Assembly (NCBI GenBank): GCA_021234155.1
Contig: JAJEKV010000057.1
Coordinates: 5,051,821 to 5,115,820, forward strand
Direction: 5' to 3'
Source of the DNA: Isoetes taiwanensis
Taxonomy: Eukaryota > Streptophyta > Lycopodiopsida > Isoetales > Isoetaceae
DNA length: 64,000 nt
Under the pieces are notes generated by a model. It worked only from the letters and a program-made list of their open reading frames with translations. It ran no database searches and had not been told where the DNA came from. The translations under genes were made by a program, and so were the position numbers. Shown here in pieces: positions 23,474-33,994 of this stretch; positions within the stretch are counted from its first letter, which is position 1, and every line of letters starts with the position of its first letter.

Positions 23474-24732
23474 TTACTGATTTTCTGCTTGGTCTGAATC
23501 TATGGCTGCAAAGATATGACACTCACCCTGAATGAAGTCGCGTGCTTCCCTGCCGTCGTCGTCAGAGGGAGTCTCCCATCCACCCAACTCTGCTAATGCG
23601 CATTCATGACAAAGGGGCGGTTTGTCGTTACGTGGCTGGTGGAAGCATCGAGCCAATTTGTTTCTCAATGCACTCTGCCTCTTCTCCTTAGGCATTGCTT
23701 GTAAAAGGATCGCGACAGCTTTCGGTAGTTTGATCCTTCTTTAGCTGCGGCTTATCCTTAAAAAGGATACCGTTTCTTTTCTGCTTTGCTTCCCATAATT
23801 GCCCGCGTATGGAGCCTTTGTTGGTCTGGACTCATTTGCTCTAGGGCTATAACTTCGAAGCTTTGCCGTTATCACGGTAGTGCTTCTTTGTTTACGCCCA
23901 CTTTCGAGGGGGACAGGATCCTTGCGGTATTTGCTTTTCGATTTAAACCCGATATTGTTCGAGGGTTGATTGCTCTTACCGAGCTTCCTTATCTCATCGT
24001 TTAATCCCTCGATGTACCCTTCCTTTGCATGGCGTTCACTCGGCTTTGGCACATAGAGCCACCGGTTTCATGAACTCTTAGTGTATTTCTGCGCGGACTT
24101 GTTTTCTTTGTGGTAGATAAATTCTTTGCATCATGTGGCATTTGTGCTCCCTTGGCACATAGTGGCTTTGAATGCCTTTGAAAATTTCTTGAACCTGCGG
24201 CTATCCTGCTCAACCCATGGGCCTTGGCATAGCCCTTCCACCATATCTGGCTGCACCTTTAAGGTAATTGTAGCCACCACGCCTTTGTCTTTGTCCTTCA
24301 TTAAAGGTATGCATTCCCATATTCCCTCATCTCGTCCAGCCCAAGCCTCTGCGTCCATGCGGTGACATCACGAGAACTGTTCAAGCTTTCTTGCCTTCCA
24401 TACTTTACTCGTGTAGAATCTACTTTCTTACGGTAGTGCGGGGTCTTTGTGTCCTGAGTCCGTCGTCTCACGGTTACGCACTGTTCCACCTCTTCCTCCG
24501 GAATCGAGTCCAGAATCGAGCTTGTGTCGGAGGATTCGTGCTAGGGGACCTCCTTCTCTTGCTCTTCTTCTTATCCTTTCCCGTCTTCCGAGGGTGGTGC
24601 TTGCGGCAAGCTGGGCGTTGTAGTCGGCCGGTGGCGCTTTGCTTGTGCTAATAAGGCCTTTATCTCTTGAAGATCAGATCTCATCTGCGACATCTCCTCT
24701 TCGGGAGTCATGGGACTGAATTCCTCGTACAA
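23474..24732 (-). pseudogene. Chromovirus gag, LTR-bounded copy, decayed
   Basis: Recognisable by comparison with the other copies. It has the N-terminal MTPEEMSQMRSDLQEIKAL-like region (about 24660-24710), the Retrotrans_gag core RFKKFSKAFK (about 24170-24200) and a broken zinc knuckle (23474-23695, where CFRCFQ is replaced by CFHQPRNDKP). Numerous indels put each piece in a different frame. Of the three long copies this has the worst gag. Confidence 0.75.
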
Positions 24733-24943
24733 GTTCCTTGCTAGATCTTTTCAATGCATTTGGGTCCCTTCATCTCTATGGACTCGCCCGTCTTGTTCTG
24801 CTGTTCCTGGACCTCTAGCTGCATATACAAGTAGATCGTAGCCTTACGGCTAGCTTTGTTTGTTTTATTGCATTTTATGTATTTGCTGATATAGTTGTGG
24901 AAACAAAATACATCAACAAAACATTTAGAATGCGAAACAAAAT

Positions 24944-24959
24944 GTATTTATATATATAG
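24944..24959 (-). promoter_or_regulatory. TATA-like box between ORF B and gag
   Basis: CTATATATATAAATAC on the minus strand, ~40 bp after the ORF B stop and ~210 bp before the gag frame. It is conserved at 35990-36005 and 43239-43254. It could be a promoter for gag or part of a 3' end signal for ORF B. Confidence 0.4.
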
Positions 24960-24997
24960 TAGCTTCATTACAATGCTTCCGGGATCAAGAGTCTCAA

Positions 24998-26538
24998 CTA
25001 TTCTTGGAATCGCCAGAAGGATGGGTTATCCTCAAGGAACTTTTTAACCTGGGCTGTTCCTACCGAGCGTCCTAAGTTTCTGAGGATGTTCGTTGGTGTC
25101 CCGCCCTGCAAGGCTGTCACCAAGTCTTCTACCCTGCGGTCGGAAGTGTAGGCCGTGGTCATTGCTAATCTTCCCTGTCGTCGGTAGGGTACCGCGAAGT
25201 CGAAGATATCCAGTGCCACCGTTCTCTTGACTAGGATGATATGATCAACTGATGGGATCAGCCGAGTATGCCTACCAAATCCTGAGAGTGCGATGAGCAT
25301 GAATACTCCTTCTTAGCCCCTTAATTTGAACTTTGCGGTGGATGACCGCTATTCTCCGATCAATAGCGAGGAAGGTAGTACCTTAGCGACCTGTCCCGGC
25401 TCGTCGCTGTTGATTCTTCGTCGGCTCGGGCACCGGCTCTATATCTTCCCGCATATTCGTCGACGGGAATTTTCGTCAGGTCTCTGTGGTCCCTTATTGT
25501 TAAGGCGATTGTGGTCAGGTCGATCTCGCCTCTCCTCTGGACACCTGTGGGAGCTGATGTCGAAGAACTTGGCATCAAAATATTTGTGGTCTTGCCACGG
25601 ATCCCCATCCGCTCTTGGATGGCGTAGAATTCTTCTTCTGAAGGCAGGTCCCGAGCTGTCATCATTTGTCGGATGATGCTGTATGCCTGGATATCTGAAG
25701 TCGACTCTCCTGTGTAAGTGGCGGCTTCTCTTACATTGATTGGGAAGTCGGAAGCCTCCCGATCGATGAAGTCATCCAGATCTGGTTGTTGTCGTACAAG
25801 GTGCAGCAACTCATCGCGCCTGTACTCCACGGCCCACGTGACCGGGAGGTTACGGATGTCACTTTCGGAGGCGGTACTCACGCGGTTGATGATGATGGGG
25901 GCTAGGCTTGTGATACCTAGCCCGAGTGAGGGAGCGATCCTGTGGGTCTGCAGGTCCTGGTCGAAAGACTGGATCTCCTGCTCTGCTTGTCGTCGCTCCT
26001 GGTCCAGGTCGAACTCGACGTAGTCTTCGTCGTCTGAGTCGAGCTCTTCGTCTTCGGCTCTTCCTTCTCGCTCCGTTTCATACTGCAATAGGAGCTGACC
26101 TTCTGCTGAAGAGGCTAGGGGGTCCACATCCATGACCAGGATGGAAGGTTCCTCGATTGGGTTCAGGGCATGGTGAGAGAGAAAGATGGCTAAGGCAGCG
26201 GTATAGGAGAAATACTTCGCTCTATTTGCTGTCATGACCATGTAGTCTGGCAATCTAGCAACCTTGTTGTTCAGGTACTTGGCAATGTTGGGGACATCAC
26301 TCAAGGCTGCTTGGAGGGACTGCTTGGGGACAAAATATACTGTACAAGGGGGAAGCTGTACCAAGGATGGTCCTACTCTAGCTTGGAACTCAGTCATGAC
26401 TTCCATATATGATGGGGTTGCCTTCAAGGTGGCTTGGATGTCTATCTCTTTCTGGAAAACTTCAAAGATGGCATTGACATCAGCCTCAGCTACATGGGCA
26501 TCGCATTTGTACCACCGCTTTGAAATCTGGGTTGCCAT
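24998..26538 (-). pseudogene. ORF B, accessory protein of unknown function (one frameshift)
   Basis: The ATG at 26538 opens 392 codons (to 25360). A small indel near 25370 then shifts the frame, and the remaining ~110 residues continue to a TAG at 24998-25000. The intact protein would be ~510 residues. It starts MATQISKRWYKCDAHVAEAD and has a strongly acidic tract around residues 160-185 (EDEELDSDDEDYVEFDLD). No signal peptide, membrane segment, zinc finger or enzyme motif is visible, and I do not recognise a family. The acidic tract recalls histone chaperones, but that is only an analogy. It has its own TATA box and palindromes. Unlike the two other copies, it keeps CGA (not TGA) at the site near the C-terminus. 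Confidence 0.75.
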
Positions 26539-26649
26539 TGGTCTTGACTAAACTGGGCTAACAAACAGCTCTTAAAGCGCCTAAGGGAGTTGGAAAATTG
26601 CCTAAAAGCTGGGAGCAAACCTGTAAGATGCTAAGTGAGATATGGGGGC

Positions 26650-26658
26650 CTATTTATA
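26650..26658 (-). promoter_or_regulatory. TATA box for ORF B
   Basis: TATAAATAG on the minus strand, 112 bp before the ORF B ATG. The spacing is identical at 44943-44951 and similar at 37698-37706. Confidence 0.65.
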
Positions 26659-26854
26659 GGAAAAAGGGAAAAACACTAGTTTTTTGGAAAACTTGGAAAT
26701 TTTTTGGGTTGGGCAAATCTCACCTATTTTGAGGTCAAAATGAGGATTTGAAAGCTAATTTGAGGGTTTGAGCATGAGTAAGACTATCTAATGAACCTAT
26801 TGCAACAAACTTGAGGTTAATTGGAGGTGGCATGAAAGAGATAATGCTGAAAGT

Positions 26855-26920
26855 ACTCACGGTGTGCGCTAGAAGGCTGACCTAAAATTTTACGTCGAGG
26901 TCCTGGCGCATACCGTGAGT
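26855..26920. promoter_or_regulatory. Type I palindrome upstream of ORF B
   Basis: The arms start ACTCACGGTGTGCGC and end GCGCATACCGTGAGT. It lies 197 bp upstream of the ORF B TATA box. It is the counterpart of the type I palindrome in front of ORF A. Confidence 0.85.
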
Positions 26921-27032
26921 AAATTGGCCCTATTTGGTCAAAATTTGTCTAAACAGGATGAACCGAGATATGCAGGATTGACCCCTTACTTGCCCAGTTT
27001 GGAGATGTTTAGGACCACTTTTAATGTGAAAT

Positions 27033-27097
27033 ACTCACGGTGTGCGCATGGGGCCTGACATGAATTTTAGGTCGACGCTCTGGCGCATACCGTGAGT
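27033..27097. promoter_or_regulatory. Type II palindrome upstream of ORF B
   Basis: The arms start ACTCACGGTGTGCGC and end GCGCATACCGTGAGT, with a centre of TGAATTTTAGGTCGACG type. It sits just beyond the 3' end of ORF A. Confidence 0.85.
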
Positions 27098-27252
27098 AAC
27101 TTCTCACTTTTTTGCCATAGGATGTCCAATTTAACTAAAACAAAAGGCAATTATTGCTAAGTCAACTTTAATTAACAACATTTATGCACTTATAACTTAC
27201 CCGAAACAACTTTTTATTTATAAAATTTATTATTTACAAAATTAATGTTCTC

Positions 27253-28451
27253 CTTTAATGGAGCTTGCCAAGTGCACGCCCTTGAGTCTTCAAAATGTTG
27301 CACCAGCTTCTGCTCAGCTGCTTCTTGCAAGGCTAGCAGCATTTCACCTATGACTCTCATGCTCGAGTCAAACTCCTGTACGACCTCCTTGCTGAGTCCG
27401 GCAAACGGTGCTCGCGGGATGAGAAGGCCGTAACTTCTCTGAAAGTGCCTGATTTCCCGAACTGCTTGTGACATCTTGATCCGGGCTTCCTCGCTATTGG
27501 CTTCTTGGGAGGTACCGGCTTCTCTGGAGGCAGCTTGAGCGTCTTCTTCTTCGATGGCCGTCCTCTCTCGATATAAGTGACCTTGTTTGCCTGATAGTAG
27601 GAGTTGTAGGCCTCCCACTTCTTCATGTATTCCTGGTAGGCCTTTAATTTCTTCTGGTAGACCCTGCGATGGTCTACCACATAAGACTCCCGGGCAGGTC
27701 GGGGTGGCTTCTTTGGATCCTTCTCCTTCTCCCACGTGGGATAGGGTGGGGGTGTCTGTATCTGTCGATCCCTGTCCGTCCGACCCTCGTCTGCTGGTTT
27801 GGAGGAGCTCCCTACCTCTTGATTAGGGTTGTAATCTTCATCATCTTCGTCATCAGAGGATGGGGGTTGATCTGCTTGTCGTTCGTTGATGACGAGCTTT
27901 ACCGTAGGCGTCGTCTTCATCTTCCTCTTGGGCTCCTCCTTGCCCTTCCCCTTGAGTTTCTTCTTGGCTTCTGCCTCCTGTTCTTCTCGCTTTCTTTTCT
28001 TCTCGGCCTTTTTCCTCTTCTTACGTTGTAACTTTGCCTTCTGCATTTGGATCCAGGCCTCGAGTTCTTCTTCTAGTGTCGGCTCGGAAGTTGGCTCCTT
28101 CTGCTCATCTGATGCCCTGGCAGCCTGCTCTTGTTCTGCCCTCTCTTGTGCTTGTATCTCCTGCTCAATCTGCTCGAACTCTCTTTGAGTCTCCTCGTCT
28201 GTCGAGCCTTCGGATTCCACCTCTGCTCCTTCGTCCAACTCCTGGTTGATGCGGTCAGCCAGCTCTTCTAGGGATTCTTGTATGGATCCCTCCTCCTGTG
28301 GCTCTTCCGAAGTGCTCCCCTCGGGTGATGAAGGTTGGTCTCCTCGAGCGAGAAGCTGCTCTCGAAGTAGCTGCTGTATCCGCCTCTGATCTTGGGCGCT
28401 AGGCTGTTCGCCGGGTCGATACTTCCGAGCCGTTTGTTTGGTGCGCGCCAT
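27253..28451 (-). pseudogene. ORF A: histone H3-like protein with perfect H3 tail, two frameshifts
   Basis: The ATG at 28451 reads MARTKQTARKYRPGEQPSAQ. Residues 2-10 are exactly the H3 tail through K9, followed by YRPG as in H3 residues 41-44. Residues 15-130 are Q/E-rich and acidic, 138-180 are a lysine/arginine cluster (nuclear-localisation type), 196-210 are acidic, and 296-303 are RGRPSKKK, an AT-hook core. One base is lost near 27472. The H3 fold then continues in another frame (AVREIRHFQ, LIPRAPFAGL, LQEAAEQKLVQHFED). A 43-bp deletion between TGCAC repeats removes loop 2 and the start of the last helix. By homology it would be a nuclear H3-type nucleosome subunit. It was evidently intact in a recent ancestor, since the copy at 46809 is open throughout. 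Confidence 0.9.
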
Positions 28452-28535
28452 GCTTTATTTCACGTCCCAAAAATCGCCTCGAAATGCGGGAGCTAACTTC
28501 TAGACAGAAAGTCTACAAATGAGAGGGGTTTGGGT

Positions 28536-28544
28536 CTATTTATA
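28536..28544 (-). promoter_or_regulatory. TATA box for ORF A
   Basis: TATAAATAG on the minus strand, 85 bp before the ATG. The 5' UTR here lacks a 17-bp block present in the two other copies, including part of a CACGTCAATCGG stretch. Confidence 0.65.
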
Positions 28545-28647
28545 GTTTGGCAAATTTTAGGTCAAATTTTAAGTTGCTCTTTTTCATGTGTCAAAGCACC
28601 TATTAACTTAAAACATGCACTTTCTTTAGAGTTTTCCACGTAAAATT

Positions 28648-28711
28648 ACTCATGGTGTGTGCTAGAGAGCTGATCTAATATTTAGATCAAGGCTCTGGCG
28701 ATACTGTGAGT
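28648..28711. promoter_or_regulatory. Type I palindrome upstream of ORF A
   Basis: The centre is GATCTAATATTTAGATC. The right arm has lost one base (GGCGATAC for GGCGCATAC). It lies 104 bp upstream of the TATA box. Confidence 0.85.
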
Positions 28712-28860
28712 AATTTTGCATTTTTGACTAAAAATATACCACTTCTAGACATATTCCTAGGGGTGTGATATACAAATCTAGCTAAACCTTACCTTAAAAC
28801 TCGATCCAGCATATTACCTTGTTCCAATTCTTCAAGTTTCAAGGTGAATGTGGTAGGGTT

Positions 28861-28925
28861 ACTCATGTTGTGCGCCTGGGGCCTGACCTAAAATTTAGGT
28901 CGATGCTCTGGCGCATACCATGAGC
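28861..28925. promoter_or_regulatory. Type II palindrome upstream of ORF A
   Basis: The arms start ACTCATGTTGTGCGCC and end GGCGCATACCATGAGC, with centre GACCTAAAATTTAGGTC. There is one arm mismatch (GTTG for GGTG). Confidence 0.85.
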
Positions 28926-29120
28926 AATTTTCCACACTTGGTCAAAATTTAGTTCAACTTTTTAGTTTGGTTTTTCAATTCTTCTAACTGTTACTAACTT
29001 AGCATAAACTACAAAAAATGAGAAAAAAAAATTTCCCACTTTTTCGAGGTCTGAGAATTCTACTAAGTTAGTACTACTGGGGGCATGGCCAGTGCTTTGC
29101 TCTTGGTCTCCAAGAACATT

Positions 29121-29132
29121 GCTCTGATACCA
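29121..29132 (-). other. Primer binding site (tRNA-iMet)
   Basis: TGGTATCAGAGC on the minus strand, one base from the LTR end at 29134. Confidence 0.9.
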
Positions 29133-29133
29133 C

Positions 29134-30699
29134 TGTGACGTCCCCTACTCATATACGATGCACTCACCGTATACGAACAGGAGTTCATCCCCCATACCAG
29201 TTCCATACTGATACAAGGCCCTCTACGTATCACTGCAACCTTGACGAGTTCCAGTGGGAAGAATGAGGGGGTCATTTTACCCTGTCTCCCTCATGGCCTA
29301 CCTAGCTGCGGAAGCGTAAACATACATGTAAGTACAAATACATCAACATCACATGACCATCACGAAGGATGGCTCACCACATATCTGCACAGATCAAGAT
29401 CAGTACATCACATATGGAGATCCTACCCAAGGCTCAGACTCAAGAGGAATGACTGACGGCTTGGGCGTCCAGAAGTCATTGCAAACATAATTCATGGCAA
29501 ATGGATTTGGCTGGCATAAGAACATGGCTTAGGGTAGTCCACTCCATCCGCCCCTCCTGTGCACACTTTGCAGAATAGGTTGAAAAGTATTAAGACCTGA
29601 CTGTAGCCGCCGGATGCATAGCCAAAGGGGCTACTCCTGGGTTGCATCTCCCCAGTTCCGATGGGGCAGGTAGGGATTGCTCCCACCAGAGGCTGGCATG
29701 CTGACTCAAGGTGACTCTAGAGGGCCACTGCCCGTACTCGACTGAACTCCATGGAAGGTGTACACCACCCCAAGAGTGTCGAACCCATGCAAAGCCCGCA
29801 CGCAGTGGCAGAGCATTAGGCCTAGTGCACTGTAGTCTCCGATAGGCTTTACTACCAGAGAGACGTGATGAACCTCCTTGTAAGCCAGTCTGGCCCCTCT
29901 ACCCACAACCAGGTGTGGTTCTTGTACACAGGCCGAATTTAATAGTGCATTAAAGAAGAAGAAGAAGAAGAAGAAGAGATTTGAACGTCACGCCACCAGG
30001 AGCTAGGAGCATCGACTACTAGGCTTTTAAGGCCTCTACCCCCCTTCCCAATAAAATGATTCCACAGAGATCATCATCACATACATACCATAGAAGAACT
30101 AAAGAATAAGATTTAATCTAAATCACAGACTTAGGTTCTTTAGTTATGGCTTGTATATCTAGAGGTCTAGATGGATGGGCAATTCAATAGGCTAAACCTA
30201 CTTACACTATGCCTGGGAGGCGGATTAGATTATTGAATTGGCAAAATACCTGATCCCTGGCTTGCTCCTCCTGCTCTGAATGCGTCCATGCTGCAGAACT
30301 GCTTGAAGATGAAGCTAGAAAAGGAAGCTGATGAGCTAGGCTGCTCAGACAGACTTCGGGAGTCGAGATTGGCTCTTGGAGCAAGCAAAACGGAGCTTTA
30401 GAAGGCTGTGAACGAAAATGGAAAGTTAGGGTTTCAGATGCCTTATATAGACTATAAGTTAGGGCTACGGTTTCTATTAACCCTTGAGCATGTGGGATAA
30501 ATGGGTGTGGCCCACTTGCCTATATTAATTAAGTGGGCTAAAGTGTACACATGAATAAATGTGCACACACTTGCAAGTTGCCCCCTAGGGTGTTACTTGC
30601 TTAGCTACACGTCGGCGTACACGTCAATCGGGATGGCGTGTACGCATGACGATGAAGTTAAATATACGTCCTGGGACCGTATACTGTGCTGGAACCTCA
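29134..30699 (-). mobile_element. 5' LTR of the LTR-bounded chromovirus copy
   Basis: 1566 bp, with TGTGACGTCC at 29134 and GGAACCTCACA at 30699. It is closely similar to 17661-19194, with small indels, for example a GAAGAA microsatellite expansion near 29956-29975 that is absent from the other LTRs. The primer site on its left identifies it as the 5' LTR. Confidence 0.9.
30425..30451 (-). promoter_or_regulatory. LTR core promoter: TATA box and telo-box
   Basis: On the minus strand TATATAAGG lies just upstream of AAACCCTAAC, and a second AAACC-type motif is further upstream. Telo-boxes next to TATA or start sites are typical of plant promoters active in dividing cells. A 60-codon frame (30202-30384) begins ~55 bp downstream and is kept in all LTR copies. 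Confidence 0.55.
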
Positions 30700-30804
30700 C
30701 AATAGACATAAACAGGAGGCTGAGATAAAAGAGCAAACTCCAGTAATAAACAGAACTAAACCAGATTTAGAAAATGATGAGAATGAAGAAAATATAAATG
30801 AGGT
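30700..30804. other. 105-bp sequence of unknown origin between two copies
   Basis: It lies between the LTR end (30699) and the point where homology to the 3' noncoding region resumes (30805). I find no match elsewhere in the window. It may be filler DNA or genuine host flank of the LTR-bounded copy. Confidence 0.6.
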
Positions 30805-31108
30805 TGTGCATCATGGCCCAAAGGGTTTAAGCTAGAGAACATCCCTGATGATCTCATCCTCGCCCATGTTCACTTCTACCTTTAATCGCATGTCCTTCCC
30901 CTATGGACATGCTTACATTACGGTGCAACATTGCTCATGTTCACCATTTGCCTAACTAATTCAAGCAAAATCGCGGTCATACCTACAATGACATTACACC
31001 ACGTCCTAGAGATCACCGTAGTGGTCCCATCATCAGTAATTACGCATGCAACCCATACATAGAATAGGCTGCATGCGTAGATTAATGTTAACTACACATG
31101 AAATTAAT

Positions 31109-32202
31109 CTAAACGTAAATCGACATGCCTGAGCCGATTACTTCGGAGATGACCTTGCCGTCCCATTGCTCCATGAACTGCGGGTACTGCCTTATCAGAT
31201 CCTTCTTAAGTACCCATGTCGTGTCCTCCACCGGCAAGTGTTTCCACTTGGCCAAATATTGGAGAAACTCTTATCTCCTTGTCTTCTTGATCGCCTTATT
31301 AAGGATCAAGTCTGGGACTATCTCTACCTGCTCTTCTGTCATTTCCAACAACGTTGGCGTGTCCAAGACTTCTTCTGGGTTTGGAGTATGCTTCTTCAGC
31401 AAACTCACGTGGAAGACTTTATAAATTTGCAGGTGTGCTGGCAGCTCTAACTTGTAGGATTGGTTACCTACTCTCTTGGCTATTCTGAAGGGGCCAGCCC
31501 ACCTTGGAGCAAGCTTCTTACAATTTCGATCGCGGAGCTTTTACGCTTCACTTTGATCTTGAGCCAGACGTTGTCGCCAACCTGGAACTCTCTGACCATC
31601 CGGTGCTTGTCGGCGACGCTCTTTTGTCGACTCCTTGCTGCAAGAAGATATCCTCGGACCTCTTCTACCAGCTGCTGCATGTCGGCCAACATTTCCTGCG
31701 AAACCTCTAACTTTGACACAGGATTGTGCCAAGTGTCTGGAGTTAGACATTGGTAGCCGTAGTTGATCATGAACGGCGACATCTGGGATGATTCCTGCTT
31801 GGTGCTATTATAAGTGAACTCAACCAAGTGAATGTAATCTTCCCACTTACTCTGCTTGTTTCAGACATAGTTTCTTAGCATATTTTCCAAGATTATGTTG
31901 GTCCGTTCTATTTGCCCATCCGTCTGAGGATGATAGGCCGTACTCATGGACAGCTTCGTCTGGATCGTCGCAAAAAGATCCTGCCAAAAGGCACACATGA
32001 ACTTCGGGTCTCTGTCGGAGATGATCTCTCTCGGCATACCATGGAGCCTGAAGATTTCCTTCGTGAAGAGAGCCATTGTATCCAAGGCTGTGTCAGTGGT
32101 CCTGCAAGGCACAAAGTGTGCCATCTTCGACAGCTTGTCGACCACAACTATTAGGGCATCTTTTCCTCTTGCTGTCCTTGGGAGCCCTGTTATGAAGTCC
32201 AT
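31109..32202 (-). pseudogene. Integrase core, C-terminus and chromodomain (LTR-less copy)
   Basis: 31861-32202 is open and starts MDFITGLPRTARGKDALIVV. It carries the first catalytic Asp (DFI), ISDRDPKF with the second, and HPQTDGQIERTN with the Glu, so the DDE triad is present. Frameshifts follow at about 31860 and 31540. The C-terminal part (EVLDTPTLLEMTEEQVEI) ends at TAA 31271-31273. In the same phase follows YLAKWKHLPVEDTTWVLKKD up to TAG 31109-31111, the second half of a chromodomain. Chromodomains of chromoviruses direct integration by binding modified histone H3 tails. Confidence 0.85.
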
Positions 32203-32214
32203 AGTGATGACTTC

Positions 32215-33177
32215 CTACTTAGTGTTCGGCACCGCCAATGGTTGCAATGCTCCTGGAATTCGAAGCTGCTCTGCCTTCGTCTGCTGACACAGCTGACACT
32301 CTTTGATGTAGCGAGCTATCTGCTTCTTCATCCCTGGCCAATAATAACTGATGCGCACTTTGAAATGTGTCTTCATAAATCCTGCGTGGCCAGCTATTGG
32401 ACTGTTGTGGGTGTCGTGGAGAATCAACTTCCTCACTCCTGATGACTCAGGCACACACAACTTATTCTTATGGTACAAAAGGTTACCTTCCTTCTTAAAA
32501 TTCTTGAAGGTCTCCCTCTCCTTATCTGTTCTTGCCTCCTTGCACAAGCTCGCCCACACTTCCTTGAAGTCTGTATCTGTCGGCAAGATTTCTTCGATCT
32601 TCTTTCCGAAGCCGCTGGTGAGCGTCGAGATTGCGTTGCAGTGCACTCTTGTTGTCAGAGGATGCCTTGAAAACGCATCGGGTACCACATTGAGCTTCCC
32701 CGGCTTATAAACTATATCAAAATCGTATTCTTCGAGGAACTCCATCCACCTTCGCTGCCTCAGGTTGAGATGTGGTTGCGTGAACACGTATTGGAGGCTC
32801 TGATGATCCGTATCCAGCTGGAACTTCCTTCCCAACAGGTAGTGCCTCCAAATTCTTAGTGCTCTGACAACTGCAAGCAACTCTTGATCATGAGTCGGGT
32901 AGCGCGTTTCGGCATCGTTCATCTTCCGAGAGTCGTAAGCCACTACTCGCTCTTCCTGCATCAATACTGCACCTGTGGCAGTTTTACTTGCATCTGTCGC
33001 CACAAGTTTGTCCTTCTTGGGGTCTGACAGGGTCAGGATGGGGGCGGTTGTCAAAGCTTCCTTCAACATCTCGAATCCTGCTTGGGCTTTCTTCTGCCAG
33101 TGATCTGCCCAATCCTTTACTTTTTCTGCCCTCGTCAAATCCGTTAGTGGGGCCGCTATTTTTGCAAAGTTCTTCAT
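32215..33177 (-). pseudogene. RNase H and integrase zinc-binding domain (LTR-less copy), open frame
   Basis: 320 codons without interruption. RNase H signatures are VATDASKTATGAVLMQ (Asp), THDQELLAVVRALRIWRHYL (Glu) and DTDHQSLQYVF (Asp). Then come the connection FLEEYDFDIVYKPGKLNVV and the HHCC zinc-binding region (LHDTHNSPIAGHAGF, then CQLCQQ). It is part of the pol polyprotein and not a separate gene. RT upstream and the integrase core downstream are out of frame. Confidence 0.85.
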
Positions 33178-33990
33178 GAACTTCCTATAATACCCTGCTA
33201 GGCCAAGAAAGCTTCTGACCTCGTGGATGTTCCTCGGCGCCGACCAACTTCAATCTTGGCAAGATCCGTTGAAATCCCCTCTGCTGAGATCACGTGCCCC
33301 AGATATTCTACCCTCTCCGTTGCGAAGTGGCACTTCGACAACTTAGCGTACAACTGGTGTTTAGAGCACTTTCCTTAGGTATTGTACATGTTCTTCCAGG
33401 GATTTACTGTATACCAGAATATCATCAAATAATACTATGACAAAAGTATCCAAAAACTCCCTGAAGATGTCGTTCATAAGCCTCATGAACGTTGCTGGGG
33501 CGTTTGACAAGCCAAACGGCATTACAGTGAACTCGTAATGCCCATGCCTGGTCCTGAATGCTGTTTTGTGGATGTCTTCTTCCTTAGTCCTGATCTGATG
33601 GTACCCGACCTCAGGTCTATCTTGGAGAAAACCTTCGCGCCTTGGAGCTGATCCATCAGATCGTCCGATCTGGGGAGTGCATATTTATTCTTGATGGTGT
33701 GCTTGTTTAGCTGCCTGTAATCTATGCACATCCTCAAGCTGCCATCCTTCTTCTTCACAAAAAGGATGGGTGCCCCAAATGTTGAGACACTAGGTCTAAT
33801 GAAACCCCTTCAAGCAACTCCTACAATTGCTTCTTCAACTCGGCTAGCTCTTGCGTCGCCATCCTGTAGGATGCTTTGCTCGTCGGCTTCGTACCTGGTT
33901 CGAGTGCTATCTCACACTCGACTCCCCTGTAAGGAGGAATCTGCTTGATCTCGTCTGGGAAGAGATCATGGAACTCCTTTACCAACTTAG
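33178..33990 (-). pseudogene. Reverse transcriptase remnant (LTR-less copy)
   Basis: [20 protein letters not shown] and [20 protein letters not shown] mark the RT fingers and palm at 33522-33758. The catalytic region is out of frame further left (the plus-strand complement of FDDILVY lies near 33400-33430). A TAA at ~33989-33994 (CAG in the copy at 22950) separates it from protease and is shared with the copy at 40950. Confidence 0.75.
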
Positions 33991-33994
33991 CTAC

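Noticed and set aside
20507-23480. Plus-strand frames antisense to pol and gag (also at 31460-34520 and 38418-41390)
   Set aside because: They are shadows of minus-strand coding sequence, with no domain matches of their own.
17661-30699. Target-site duplication for the LTR-bounded chromovirus copy
   Set aside because: Left flank (primer site of another copy) and right flank share no 5-bp repeat, consistent with the tandem arrangement.
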